64,000 nucleotides of DNA from DASQDN01 sp963833675 (GTDB lineage: Bacteria; Acidobacteriota; Terriglobia; Bryobacterales; Bryobacteraceae): positions 1 to 64,000 of the forward strand of contig CAWHYW010000047.1 in assembly GCA_963833675.1 (NCBI GenBank). Reading direction: 5' to 3'. This document shows, in pieces, positions 49,234-57,892 of this stretch. The notes under the pieces are model-generated. The model was given only the letters and a program-made list of their open reading frames with translations, searched no databases and was not told the DNA's origin. How positions within the stretch are numbered: the first letter of the stretch is position 1; the number at the start of each line of letters is the position of its first letter. The position numbers and the translations under genes were made by a program.

Positions 49234-50913
49234 ATTGCGCCGCCTCTGCCAACGGCACATCGGCCGATTGCTTTGTCCGCCGCTCAACTACCTCAACCAG
49301 CCCCTGCGCGAGTTTCTTCCCGATCGTAATGCGATAAGGAATGCCGACCAGATCCGCATCTTTGAATTTGACGCCAGGCCGTTCATCGCGATCGTCGAGG
49401 ACTGCATCTAAACCAGCCGCGCAGCAGGCGCTCAAGAGGTCATCCGCGACTTGCTTCTGCGCGCTATCGGAGTAGTTGACCGGAGTAATTACCACCTGGA
49501 ACGGAGCGATAGAGGCAGGCATGCGACATTCCGTCCTTGTCCGCATACAGCTCGATTGCAGCGCATAGGATTCGCTCGATACCGATGCCGTAGGAACCCA
49601 TGATGACAGTGACTTCTTCTCCGCTCTCATTCAAGACCTTTAAGCCCAGAGCCTCAGAATACTTGTATCCAAGCTTGAAGATATGCCCGATTTCTACCGA
49701 CTTTCTTATCTCGAGCGGATCACCGGTTTCAAGCGACGTGTCGCCTTCCGCAACCTGGCGCAGATCAAAGAACTCCGCCTTGAAGTCCTCGCCGGGAGTG
49801 ACGTTCTTCAAGTGGTAGTCGTTCTCGTTTGCGCCGGCGATCATGTTCCGGCGGCCCTGAGAGCTGTGTCAGCGATGATGCGAATGTTCTTAACGCCTAC
49901 CGGGCCGAGCGAGCCGGCATCCGCGCCGAAATGCTGTCGAATCTCTTCCGGATGGGCCGGCCGGATATCCTTGCCTCCCGTCACATCGGCGAACTTGGTT
50001 TCGCTCAACGTATGGTCGCCGCGTAACAACGCGAGCACGGGCTTGCCGTCCACCATCATCACCAGACTCTTCATCTGCGACGTTTCGGGCAGACCCGTAA
50101 AGTCCGCTACTTCCGCGATCGTCTTGCGATTGGGCGTATGAAACTTCTCCGGCGTGAGATCGCCCTCGGGATCGGGGATGGACGGAGGCGCCGGCCGGGA
50201 GACAGCCTTCTCCAGGTTTGCGGCATAACCTGTACGTGGGACACGATACGACAAAATCCTCGCCTGCTTCTGTGGCCACCATGAACTCGTGCGACTGGCT
50301 GCCGCCCATCGATCCGGAATGAGCTTCCACCGCCACGTACTTCAACCCGCAGCGATCGAAGATTCGGCAGTAGGCTTTGTAGTGCTTGTCATAGGCGGCA
50401 TCCAGACCGGCCTTATCCAAATCGAAGGAGTAGGAATCCTTCATAATGAACTGCCGCACGCGCAGGAGGCCGGATTTTGGACGAGGCTCATCGCGGAACT
50501 TCGTCTGAATTTGATACCAGATCTGGGGAAGTTGCTTGTAGCTGCGTAGCTCGCCACGCGCGACAACCGTCATGTTCTCCTCGTGGGTCATGCCGAGGCA
50601 GAGGGAGCGTCCGAAGCGGTCTTTCAGACGGAACATGTTGTCGCCCATCACGTCCCAGCGGCCGGATTCCTGCCATAGCTCCGCCGGCTGTAGCGCGGGC
50701 AGCAGCATCTCCTGCGCTCCGATGGCATCCATCTCTTCGCGGACGATCCGCTGGATTTTCTGCAGCGAGCGTTGTGCCAAGAAACAGGTAACTGTAAATA
50801 CCAGCGGAGAGTTGCCGAATGTAACCCGCTCGCAGTAGTAGTTGATGACTGACTACTTCTGCTTCCGCCGGGACTTCCCGAAGAGTAGGGATAAAGAGGT
50901 GGCTCCAACGCAT
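49205..50913 (-). CDS. proS: Prolyl-tRNA synthetase, bacterial type with editing insertion (about four frameshifts)
   Basis: Class II aminoacyl-tRNA synthetase. N-terminus MRWSHLFIPTLREVPAEAEV. Motif 1 region QRIVREEMDAIGAQEMLLPA; motif 2 IWYQIQTKFRDEPRPKSGLL with RVRQFIMKDSYSFDLD. The INS editing domain follows (TIAEVADFTGLPETSQMKSL, FADVTGGKDIRPAHPEEIRQ). Motif 3 is IMGSYGIGIERILCAAIELY. The anticodon-binding domain ends PFQVVITPVNYSDSAQKQVA and LDDRDERPGVKFKDADLVGI. Breaks lie near 50785, 50255, 49845 and 49520. About 570 residues when restored. This is an essential gene, so the breaks are almost certainly data errors. Confidence 0.95.
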
Positions 50914-51025
50914 ATGGATTATCCTGAATTTTCCTGATCTTGAAAGGCGCTAATGACGTTGCGCGCGCGCCGGTCGTGCAAGAATAAGCCCAATTCTAGC
51001 ATGCTAAAATAGCTCCTTCTACCCA

Positions 51026-51500
51026 ATGAAGATTGCGATTGCAGCCGATCACGCGGGCTTCACACTCAAGGAAGCGCTGCGGAAAAGGCTGTCCGCGGCG
51101 GGCCATGAAGTGACGGACTTCGGCGCTTTTTCGGATGAGTCCACTGACTATCCGGACTATGCTCTCGCTGTCGCAGAAGAGGTCGCATCGAACCCGTGCG
51201 CCAGAGGCATCCTGGTCTGTTCGACCGGAATTGGAATGTCGATCGCGGCAAATAAAGTGGCGGGCATCCGCGCCGCACTCGGGACGAACGAAGCAGGCGT
51301 GCAGCTTACACGTGAGCATAACGACGCGAATGTGATTGCGCTCGGGTCGAAATTCCTATCAGATGGACGAGGCGATCCGTCTGGTGGATATCTTTTTGCG
51401 AACGGAATTTAGCGGCAGCGCCCGCCACTTGCGAAGAATCGAAAAGATCGCCGCCATGGAAAATCAAGAACACGCTAAGGAGCAAGCATTAAAAGTATGA
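51026..51500 (+). CDS. rpiB: Ribose-5-phosphate isomerase B (one frameshift)
   Basis: ATG 51026: MKIAIAADHAGFTLKEALRK. Catalytic elements are DHAGF, then ARGILVCSTGIGMSIAANKV (anion hole and Cys) and the H of LTREHNDANVIALGSKFL. One extra base near 51360 breaks the frame; the restored end reads DEAIRLVDIFLRTEFSGSAR then HLRRIEKIAAMENQEH. About 157 residues, normal for the family. It interconverts ribose 5-phosphate and ribulose 5-phosphate. Stop at 51498-51500 overlaps the glyA start (ATGA); rpiB-glyA is a common pairing. A TAAAAT hexamer at 51005 may be the -10 element. Confidence 0.95.
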
Positions 51501-52777
51501 CCGAGCAGCAAAGTATGGCCCGTCCCCTCGCCGAGGCCGATCCTCAGGTTTACGCGGCGATTCGGGCCGAGCTGGAACGGCAGGATACCCGCATCGAACT
51601 GATCGCGAGCGAAAACTTCACCTCCGAAGCGGTTCTCGAGGCGGCAGGAAGCGTGTTTACGAACAAATACGCGGAGGGATATCCCGGACGACGTTATTAC
51701 GGCGGCTGCGAATACGCCGACGTTGTCGAGAATCTCGCTCGCGATCGCGCCAAGCAGCTTTTCAAGGCTGAGTACGTGAATGTGCAGCCGCATTCGGGTT
51801 CACAGGCGAATCAGGCTGCTTACGCCTCCGTGCTGCAGCCGGGTGACACGATCCTCGGGATGAATCTGGCCCACGGTGGACACTTGACCCATGGCCATCA
51901 CCTGAACTTCTCCGGCAAGACGTACAAAATCATTCCCTACGGCGTTCGGAAAGAAGACGAGATCATCGACTACGACGAACTCGCTCGGCTTGCGGAGGAA
52001 CACAAGCCGAAAATGATCATTGCGGGAGCCAGCGCTTATCCACGAATTATCGATTTCAAACGATTCCGCGAAGTGGCGGACTCGGTCGGCGCGCTCTTTC
52101 TCGTCGACATGGCGCATTTTTCGGGTTTGGTTGCCGCCGGCTTATATCCTAACCCCTGCGAGTACGCCGACATCGTTACTTCGACGACACACAAGACGTT
52201 GCGGGGACCTCGGTCGGGCCTCATTCTGGCGCGTGAAAAGTATGGGTCGGCGATCGATAAGACGGTCTTCCCCGGCATGCAAGGCGGACCTTTGGTTCAT
52301 ATCATCGCCGCGAAAGCAGTTTGCTTCCTCGAAGCTCTTGCGCCCGAATTCATCGAATACCAGCGGCAGGTAATCGCGAATGCGCAGGCGCTCTCGGCCG
52401 GGCTTGCCGCGGCCGGATATCGTATCATTTCGGGCGGCACTGACACCCACCTTCTATTGGTGGACGTATTTGCTAAGGGGATACGCGGGAAAGACGCCGA
52501 AAATGCCCTGGATAAAGCTCACATCACCTCGAACAAAAACGGCATCCCATTTGACGTCAACCCGCCCTTGAACCCGAGCGGTATCCGATTGGGCAGCCCC
52601 GCGGTGACTACGCGCGGCTTCAAACAGGCGGAAATGCAGGAGGTAGCTTCTTGCATTGCGCAGGTGCTCTCCGATCACGCCTCGGAGGACAATCTGGCGG
52701 CGGTGCGGTCCCGCGTGAAGTCTCTTACGGATCGGTTTCCGCTTTATAGCTGGAAAAGCGAAACAGTCGGCGTCTGA
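51497..52777 (+). CDS. glyA: Serine hydroxymethyltransferase
   Basis: 426 residues, intact. PLP enzyme producing glycine and methylenetetrahydrofolate from serine. Diagnostic segments: RIELIASENFTSEAVLEAAG, NKYAEGYPGRRYYGGCEYAD, VNVQPHSGSQANQAAYASVL, the PLP-lysine site VTSTTHKTLRGPRSGLILAR and NPSGIRLGSPAVTTRGFKQA near the C-terminus. It supplies the one-carbon units used by TrmFO and PurD-dependent purine synthesis elsewhere in this window. Co-transcribed with rpiB. Confidence 0.98.
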   Translation: MTEQQSMARPLAEADPQVYAAIRAELERQDTRIELIASENFTSEAVLEAAGSVFTNKYAEGYPGRRYYGGCEYADVVENLARDRAKQLFKAEYVNVQPHSGSQANQAAYASVLQPGDTILGMNLAHGGHLTHGHHLNFSGKTYKIIPYGVRKEDEIIDYDELARLAEEHKPKMIIAGASAYPRIIDFKRFREVADSVGALFLVDMAHFSGLVAAGLYPNPCEYADIVTSTTHKTLRGPRSGLILAREKYGSAIDKTVFPGMQGGPLVHIIAAKAVCFLEALAPEFIEYQRQVIANAQALSAGLAAAGYRIISGGTDTHLLLVDVFAKGIRGKDAENALDKAHITSNKNGIPFDVNPPLNPSGIRLGSPAVTTRGFKQAEMQEVASCIAQVLSDHASEDNLAAVRSRVKSLTDRFPLYSWKSETVGV

Positions 52778-52784
52778 GCGTCGT

Positions 52785-53921
52785 ATGCAGCCGCTCCGTA
52801 TAGTCATTGATGTTCGCCACATCAAAGACTTCGGAATCGGCACTTACATTCGGAACCTCGTAGCCGCGCTGGGCGAGCTCGACCAACACAATAAATATCT
52901 GTTGCCGGCGTACCGCGGTGATGTACCTGAATTCCGACACCTTCCGCCGAATTTCGAGGCGGTCGTGTACGACGAGCCCGAAAAATACCGCTGGGAAGAC
53001 ATTAGGTTTCCCTGGTTCCTTAAGAGTCTGGCTCCGGACTTGGTGCACCTCCCGCTGAATAGCGCCCCCTTGTTCATGCAGAATCCATATGTCGTGACGA
53101 TTCACGATATGAGCAGTTTTCTTTTTGGGGGGCAGACGGGAATTAAAGAAAATCTCCGGTTGTATCGGTTCCGTCGCGGGCTGGTTAGGGCGGATAGAGT
53201 AATTGCGGTCTCGACGGCGACACGAAGGGACGTCGAAAATCTTCTTGGCATACGCCCTGACCGGATGCGTCTTGTCTACAGCGCACCGGATCCGAATTTT
53301 CTCAATCATCGGGCTGAGCCGGGTTCCCGCGAACGGCTGCGAGAGCGGTTCCAGATTCAGTATCCCTTCGTTCTTTATGCCGGACGGATCCGCCCGCACA
53401 AAAACCTCCCTAGACTGATCGAGGCATTTGCCGTGGTCCGCGGAGAACTGGAAAGTCACCACGTCTATAAGGACTTGCGGCTCATCATTATCGGAGATGA
53501 GATAAGCCGAAATCCTGAAGTTCGCCGCGCCGTAGTTCAGACTCGGACGCAGCAGGTTGTCCGGTTTCTCGGATTCGTACCTTTCGAAACTTTGAAAGCG
53601 TTCTATTCCGCCGCAAGCGTGTTTGCATTTCCATCCCTTTACGAAGGTTTCGGACTTCCTCCACTCGAAGCCATGGCTACAGGAATTCCGGTGGTTACGT
53701 CCGCGGTCAGCTCGTTGCCGGAGGTTGTTGGAAACGCGGCGATGATCGTTAATCCGGAGAATGTATTCGATATCGCCAGAGGGATCCGGGATGTGCTTAT
53801 CGACGAGGGTCTCCGAAACGAATTAATTCGAAGTGGCTTCGCACAAGTCAGGCGATTCAGCTGGCGCCGGACTGCCGAAGAAACTCTGGAAGTCTATCGT
53901 GAAGTCGCGCGCGTTCGCTAA
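52785..53921 (+). CDS. Family 4 glycosyltransferase
   Basis: 378 residues. N-terminal acceptor domain: VIDVRHIKDFGIGTYIRNLV and VVTIHDMSSFLFGGQTG. C-terminal donor-binding domain: FVLYAGRIRPHKNLPRLIEA, VRFLGFVPFETLKAFYSAAS and FPSLYEGFGLPPLEAMATGI, the last carrying the E-x7-E motif of retaining GT4 enzymes. Cytoplasmic or membrane-associated, probably in surface polysaccharide assembly; donor sugar not deducible. It starts 7 bases after glyA. Its stop overlaps the convergent XRE regulator stop. Confidence 0.93.
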   Translation: MQPLRIVIDVRHIKDFGIGTYIRNLVAALGELDQHNKYLLPAYRGDVPEFRHLPPNFEAVVYDEPEKYRWEDIRFPWFLKSLAPDLVHLPLNSAPLFMQNPYVVTIHDMSSFLFGGQTGIKENLRLYRFRRGLVRADRVIAVSTATRRDVENLLGIRPDRMRLVYSAPDPNFLNHRAEPGSRERLRERFQIQYPFVLYAGRIRPHKNLPRLIEAFAVVRGELESHHVYKDLRLIIIGDEISRNPEVRRAVVQTRTQQVVRFLGFVPFETLKAFYSAASVFAFPSLYEGFGLPPLEAMATGIPVVTSAVSSLPEVVGNAAMIVNPENVFDIARGIRDVLIDEGLRNELIRSGFAQVRRFSWRRTAEETLEVYREVARVR

Positions 53922-54607
53922 TGCGGATCCCATTCATAGATAGGCGTCACGATATGCGCACGCGCTCGGAGCAATTGCGTTAGCGTACGCCCTTCCAGCG
54001 GTATCCTTTGCCAGCCTGACGAGCGATGTGCGCAGTCTCCCGGAATGAGATAAAGTGTACCTCCGGAGATATGAATACGCCGGATGATACCGCCGTTGCC
54101 TGACTTCACAACATAGTAAGCTGAAGGGTCGATGTCCGTTCTGGCGCGCGCTGATTGATCCAAAAGCGCAACATCCCCCTCGGAGAACGCATCTGCCATT
54201 CGGGCATCTGCCGCCAAACGGGAGGCTACGGGATGAGGAATTGACCCCATCTGCGCCGCGCTGAAAGGCAGCCGGTCGTTCTCGGCTGTCTCCGTGGGCC
54301 ATGGAAAGCCCGGACCGATTCTCCCCCGGAGTAGAGGGACATAAATATAGTCCCCAGCCGACATTCCGAAGCTCAAATGCGCCTGGATGCGTTCGCGCTC
54401 AATCAAATCTAAAAGCGATATGCGCAGATGCTGAAGAATCTGATCGCTTAACTCAGGAGAAAGCGCCCTGACTCCTTTAAGGACATTGTGAATATGCGGT
54501 TGGGAAACGCCAACTAAACGAGCCAATCCGCGTTCTGTTAATTCGCCATTTCGAACTCTTGCCCGGAGCACAGCGATAAGAGAGCTTCGCAGCTCCGTAA
54601 ACAACAT
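53918..54607 (-). CDS. XRE-type HTH regulator with S24/LexA-like C-terminal domain
   Basis: 229 residues. N-terminal lambda-repressor-type helix-turn-helix at about 24-60: LTERGLARLVGVSQPHIHNV, LKGVRALSPELSDQILQHLR. The C-terminal half (AFSEGDVALLDQSARARTDI, YYVVKSGNGGIIRRIHISGG, LYLIPGD) has the strand pattern of the S24 peptidase-like fold. I cannot place a convincing Ser/Lys catalytic pair, so self-cleavage is doubtful. Divergent from the zinc-finger gene at 54908 across a 300-base gap with an inverted repeat, so it may regulate that gene and itself. No prophage genes surround it. Confidence 0.78.
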   Translation of the reverse strand: MLFTELRSSLIAVLRARVRNGELTERGLARLVGVSQPHIHNVLKGVRALSPELSDQILQHLRISLLDLIERERIQAHLSFGMSAGDYIYVPLLRGRIGPGFPWPTETAENDRLPFSAAQMGSIPHPVASRLAADARMADAFSEGDVALLDQSARARTDIDPSAYYVVKSGNGGIIRRIHISGGTLYLIPGDCAHRSSGWQRIPLEGRTLTQLLRARAHIVTPIYEWDPH

Positions 54608-54907
54608 TTCAAACCCCTCGCGACCCTATTCTTCCCAGCTATACGCAAATTTTGCAGGTACTACGAAGATTTTACTCCGCATCTCCCGTATCGCCTGAGG
54701 CTGGCGCGCCACAGATTGTTGTAATCGCTATGACGTTGATTTTCAGGCTAAGTAGGGCCGATTCAGAGGAATACGACGCTCCTGAGAAAGGCCCTACCGC
54801 TCCTAAGTACTTTTCCTAATAGACGAAAAAAGAGGTGGTTCTAGGATGGATATCAGAGAGACCGTTCTAAACAAAGAACGCAAAATAAAGAAGGTAAAAG
54901 AGAAAAA
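54608..54907. other. 300-base divergent intergenic region
   Basis: Non-coding by eye and AT-richer than its surroundings. It holds the inverted repeat GTAGGGCC/GGCCCTAC (54752-54759 and 54790-54797) and an AT-rich stretch with TACTTTTCCTAATAG near 54808, and should carry the promoters of the XRE regulator and the 188-residue protein. No RNA gene is recognised. Confidence 0.5.
54752..54797. promoter_or_regulatory. Perfect 8-bp inverted repeat GTAGGGCC...GGCCCTAC, candidate operator
   Basis: Arms 54752-54759 and 54790-54797 are exact reverse complements with 30 bases between, so the centres are about 38 bases apart, close to whole helical turns. This suits two half-sites bound by a dimer or looping protein. 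The XRE-type regulator encoded at 53918 is the obvious candidate, or the factor that reads the similar CCCT/AGGG words at 24154, 27105 and 40861. Confidence 0.4.
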
Positions 54908-55474
54908 ATGGAGTGGAACCAATCTGACGTCCTGGCGCTCGCCATGGAGAAATGCACGACTTGTGAGGGATACGGCTTACGGCCGTCGCGCAATGGCCAA
55001 ATAACCGCCTGCAACTGTGTGTTGCGAGGCATCTTTCGGGTGTGTTTTGAAAGATTTAAGCTGTCTGTCGTGAAGAAGGAAAGCATCAGCCGGCCCCGGC
55101 TGGAGCACACAGCTTCTCCACACGGCAAGGTCGCCTGGGCTCGAAAAGACGAAGAATACGCGGCTGATTTCTTGCTGGTTGCCCGGCGTACACTAAACGA
55201 TACCGAATATAAAGTCTTCAAATATCATTTTTTATTAGGAGCCGACTGGCGTCTTTGCTGCCGCAGGATGAAAATCGAAAAGGGGCTGTTCTTCCACGCC
55301 GTCTACCGGGTGACGGCGAAATTGGGAAAAACGTTCGCGGAACTGCAGCCGTACCCGTTGTACCCGCTGAGCGAGTATTTCTACGGTGAACACAGGAAAC
55401 ACTCGGCTCGACCGATCCCGATTCGCCGGGAGAACGCGCTGAGCGAAATGGTGCCTCTCCGCAAAGCGGCATAG
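54908..55474 (+). CDS. Zinc-finger protein with sigma-region-4-like HTH, 188 aa
   Basis: From ATG 54908. A DnaJ-like zinc site lies at C16TTC19EGYG and C35NC37, with C46 beyond; the CxxCxGxG ... CxC pattern suggests a metal knuckle. A second half (about 85-150: FLLVARRTLNDTEYKVFKYH, FLLGADWRLCCRRMKIEKGL, FHAVYRVTAKLGKTFAEL) has the helix-turn-helix spacing of sigma region 4 or antiterminator-type proteins, followed by PYPLYPLSEYFYG. No known family name. Short distance to prfB, but a strong hairpin lies between. Probably a nucleic-acid-binding regulator; this is inference. Confidence 0.65.
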   Translation: MEWNQSDVLALAMEKCTTCEGYGLRPSRNGQITACNCVLRGIFRVCFERFKLSVVKKESISRPRLEHTASPHGKVAWARKDEEYAADFLLVARRTLNDTEYKVFKYHFLLGADWRLCCRRMKIEKGLFFHAVYRVTAKLGKTFAELQPYPLYPLSEYFYGEHRKHSARPIPIRRENALSEMVPLRKAA

Positions 55475-55490
55475 ACCGGAATGCGGCGGT

Positions 55491-55518
55491 TATCAGAGGG
55501 GGCCGAGCCCCTCTGATA
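55491..55518 (+). terminator. Perfect 11-bp hairpin just before prfB
   Basis: TATCAGAGGGG (55491-55501) and CCCCTCTGATA (55508-55518) are exact reverse complements around a six-base loop. It begins 16 bases after the stop of the 188-residue gene and ends 10 bases before the prfB ATG. No T-tract follows, so it may be a terminator with weak release, an attenuator, or a translational control element of prfB. Any ribosome site for prfB would sit in or next to it. Confidence 0.55.
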
Positions 55519-55528
55519 CACTGGCCAC

Positions 55529-56663
55529 ATGACTCTGGAAGAGCTGGAAAGAGAGTACGTTACGCTCCGCCGGCAGGCTGAAGCCGTGCGGAGCTACCTT
55601 TGACGCCCCCTCCAAAAAAGCACAATTACTCGAAACAGAAGATCACATCAGTTCCCCCGATTTTTGGAATTCTCCTGAACGAAGCCAAAAAATAATGCAG
55701 GACCGGAAACGCCTCGAGGAAGCGCTCGAGAGCGACATCCGTTTGGGCGGCGCGGTTTCCGATCTCGATACCTTGTTTGAACTCCTGCGTGAGGGTGAGG
55801 ACGTATCATCGGACCTGGAGCGCGAAATTCGTTCGTTCTCGCAAACACTCGAGAAACTGGAGACAGCAATGTTGCTCTCCGGGGAAAACGATCATCGCAG
55901 CGCAATCGTCACCATACATCCGGGAGCCGGCGGCACGGAGAGCCAGGATTGGGCCGAGATGCTCATGCGCATGTACCTCCGTTGGACGGAGCGCAATGGC
56001 TTCGGGGCGGTCGTCACGGACAGGCTGGAGGGCGAAGGCGCTGGTATCAAATCCGTCACTTTCGAAGTGAATGGCGAGGGCGCATATGGCCTTTTGCAAT
56101 CCGAGATCGGCGTGCATCGTCTGGTTCGTATCTCTCCTTTCGATTCCGCAGCCCGACGTCATACATCTTTTGCGTCGGTGTTCGTCTACCCCCAGATCGA
56201 CGATGAAATCAAGATTGACGTCAGGCCGGAGGACCTGCGAGTCGATGTTTTTCGCGCAAGCGGCGCAGGCGGACAGCATGTGAATCGAACCGAATCGGCG
56301 GTTCGGATGACGCACCTTCCGACCGGAATCGTAGTCCAGTGTCAAAACGAGCGCTCGCAGCATAAGAACCGCGCAAGCGCGATGAAGCAATTGCGTGCGC
56401 GACTCTTCGAGTTCGAGCTGGAAAAAAAGCAAGAAGAAGAGCGCAAGTTGGAAGACTCCAAGCTCGATGTCAACTTCGGCAGTCAGATTCGCAGCTACGT
56501 TCTTGCGCCGTACCGACTGATCAAGGATCACCGCACGAAATTCAGTGTCGGTGATGTCGACCGCGTGCTCGACGGTGACCTCGAAGGTTTCATACACGCC
56601 TATCTGGTTTGGAAGCGGACCGGAAAGACCGCCGCCGATGGAGCCGACGAACTACCCGACTAA
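55529..56663 (+). CDS. prfB: Peptide chain release factor 2 with programmed +1 frameshift
   Basis: The ATG at 55529 opens a 24-codon frame (MTLEELEREYVTLRRQAEAV, then RSYL) ending at the TGA 55601-55603. A +1 slip at CTT-TGA-C gives DAPSKKAQLLETEDHISSPD and continues to 56663, about 377 residues. Later motifs are intact: SPF in LVRISPFDSAARRHTSFASV and GGQ in GAGGQHVNRTESAVRMTHLP. It recognises UGA and UAA. The in-frame UGA makes synthesis self-limiting: low RF2 allows the shift. This one is genuine biology, in contrast to the other frame breaks in the window. Confidence 0.97.
55598..55604 (+). other. prfB programmed frameshift site CTTTGAC
   Basis: The slippery CTT followed by TGA C is the classic RF2 autoregulatory site. 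The internal Shine-Dalgarno-like stretch expected about 3-6 bases upstream is weak here (CGGAG, 55589-55593, versus AGGGGG in E. coli). A rare-codon or stop-context effect may compensate. Confidence 0.93.
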
Positions 56664-57570
56664 GGCGGAGATCGAACGAGCGGCCCTGACGTTGCGGTCC
56701 GGCGGCTTAGTCGCGTTCCCTACCGAGACAGTCTATGGTTTGGGGGCGAATGCTCTGGATCCCGTGGCGGTCAGAAAAATCTATGCGGTCAAAGGCCGTC
56801 CTCCTACGAGCCCGCTGATCGTGCATGTCGCTTCGGTGGAGATGGCAAAGACGATCGTCTCGGATTGGCCGGAACCCGCCGCGCGACTGGCCAGCCGCTT
56901 TTGGCCGGGGCCGCTGACTCTGGTGCTGCCGAAAAGGCCTTCGGTACCGGATGAAGTCACAGCCGGCTTGAGCACTGTTGGTGTCCGGGTGCCTGCTCAT
57001 CGTCTCGCATTGGAGTTGATTGAGACAGCCGGCATTCCGCTTGCGGCTCCGAGCGCGAATTTATTCACTCACATCTCGCCGACGGAAGCCGAACATGTCC
57101 GTCGTGGTTTGGGATCGGCAGTCGAGATGATCCTCGATGCCGGGCCTACGCAGGTCGGGATCGAATCGACAGTTTTGTCATTGGCGAATGGCAGCGCCAA
57201 CCTGCTGCGGCCCGGCATGGTCACGCAAACAGAAATAGAAGAAGTCATCGGAACGGTTGGCATGTGGAAAGCAGATGCCGACGTGCACGCTTCGCCAGGG
57301 TTGCATCCAAAGCATTACAGTCCTGCTACCCGGCTTGTTATCACGGCGGATTTGCCTTCCGGGCGTGGAGCATATCTGTGGTGGAAGACGGAACAGCCCG
57401 CAGCGGTTCCGGTACGTATGCCTCAAGATCCGGGACTTTATGCGAGAGACCTGTACTCGATCCTCCACCGGCTCGATCGCGAAGGCCTGGAGTATATTGC
57501 TGTAGAACCGTTACCTAACTCTATAGAATGGGACGGTATTCGGGACCGGCTCACAAGAGCGAGCGCTTAG
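56638..57570 (+). CDS. tsaC: Threonylcarbamoyl-AMP synthase, Sua5/YwlC type
   Basis: 310 residues from ATG 56638, which lies 26 bases inside the end of prfB. The YrdC domain includes GGLVAFPTETVYGLGANALD, VRKIYAVKGRPPTSPLIVHV, RFWPGPLTLVLPKRPSVPD and PLAAPSANLFTHISPTEAEH, for making threonylcarbamoyl-adenylate used in t6A37 of tRNA. A C-terminal Sua5-type extension is present after LLRPGMVTQTEIEEVIG, containing PGLHPKHYSPATRLVIT. It is thus Sua5-like and longer than the short TsaC of E. coli; tsaC is used as the generic symbol. Confidence 0.93.
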   Translation: MEPTNYPTKAEIERAALTLRSGGLVAFPTETVYGLGANALDPVAVRKIYAVKGRPPTSPLIVHVASVEMAKTIVSDWPEPAARLASRFWPGPLTLVLPKRPSVPDEVTAGLSTVGVRVPAHRLALELIETAGIPLAAPSANLFTHISPTEAEHVRRGLGSAVEMILDAGPTQVGIESTVLSLANGSANLLRPGMVTQTEIEEVIGTVGMWKADADVHASPGLHPKHYSPATRLVITADLPSGRGAYLWWKTEQPAAVPVRMPQDPGLYARDLYSILHRLDREGLEYIAVEPLPNSIEWDGIRDRLTRASA

Positions 57571-57575
57571 GAATG

Positions 57576-57637
57576 GGGTTGGGGATCGCGTGTTTTCAAG
57601 CGATCTACTTCACGCTTCAAGCGCAGGTCCCCAACCC
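57576..57637. terminator. Nested inverted repeat, probable transcription terminator
   Basis: GGGTTGGGGA (57576-57585) pairs exactly with TCCCCAACCC (57628-57637). Inside, GCGTG (57588-57592) pairs with CACGC (57611-57615). It begins six bases after the tsaC/sua5 stop, and TCTTT follows. It lies in the gap between the convergent tsaC/sua5 and transaldolase transcripts and is reasonably a terminator for the former. Confidence 0.5.
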
Positions 57638-57781
57638 TCTTTGAGCCTAACCTGATCGGCTTCCTTTTGAAAGTCCGCAAAGCGATACCTTGGCAAACAA
57701 TTAGGGGTGTTGATGTCGTCGCAGATGCGGTAGCGAATTTTTGTTTTCCGTATTACTTCGGACCCAGCTTCGGCAAGATTC

Positions 57782-57892
57782 TTACCACTCCGGAGCTGGA
57801 TTTCGGCTTATTCCCCAATAATAGAGCGACGCATCGGAGCTCATCGACATGGCAAGAGCCGCGCCCCAGGCGAATCCAACCGGCGAGCCCAT
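57782..57892 (-). CDS. Candidate small ORF of 36 codons directly after transaldolase
   Basis: The ATG at 57892 follows the transaldolase stop with no gap (TAG-ATG). The product starts MGSPVGFAWGAALAMSMSSD and ends NPAPEW, with a short hydrophobic N-terminal part and three tryptophans. No family is recognised and it is too short for codon statistics. Support is its exact abutment with the upstream stop, which allows coupled translation, and a plausible leader-like N-terminus. It may be spurious. Confidence 0.3.
   Translation of the reverse strand: MGSPVGFAWGAALAMSMSSDASLYYWGISRNPAPEW

Noticed and set aside
53918..55474. Prophage remnant around the XRE regulator and zinc-finger gene
   Set aside because: Flanked by glyA, a glycosyltransferase and prfB with no integrase, attachment repeats or phage genes.
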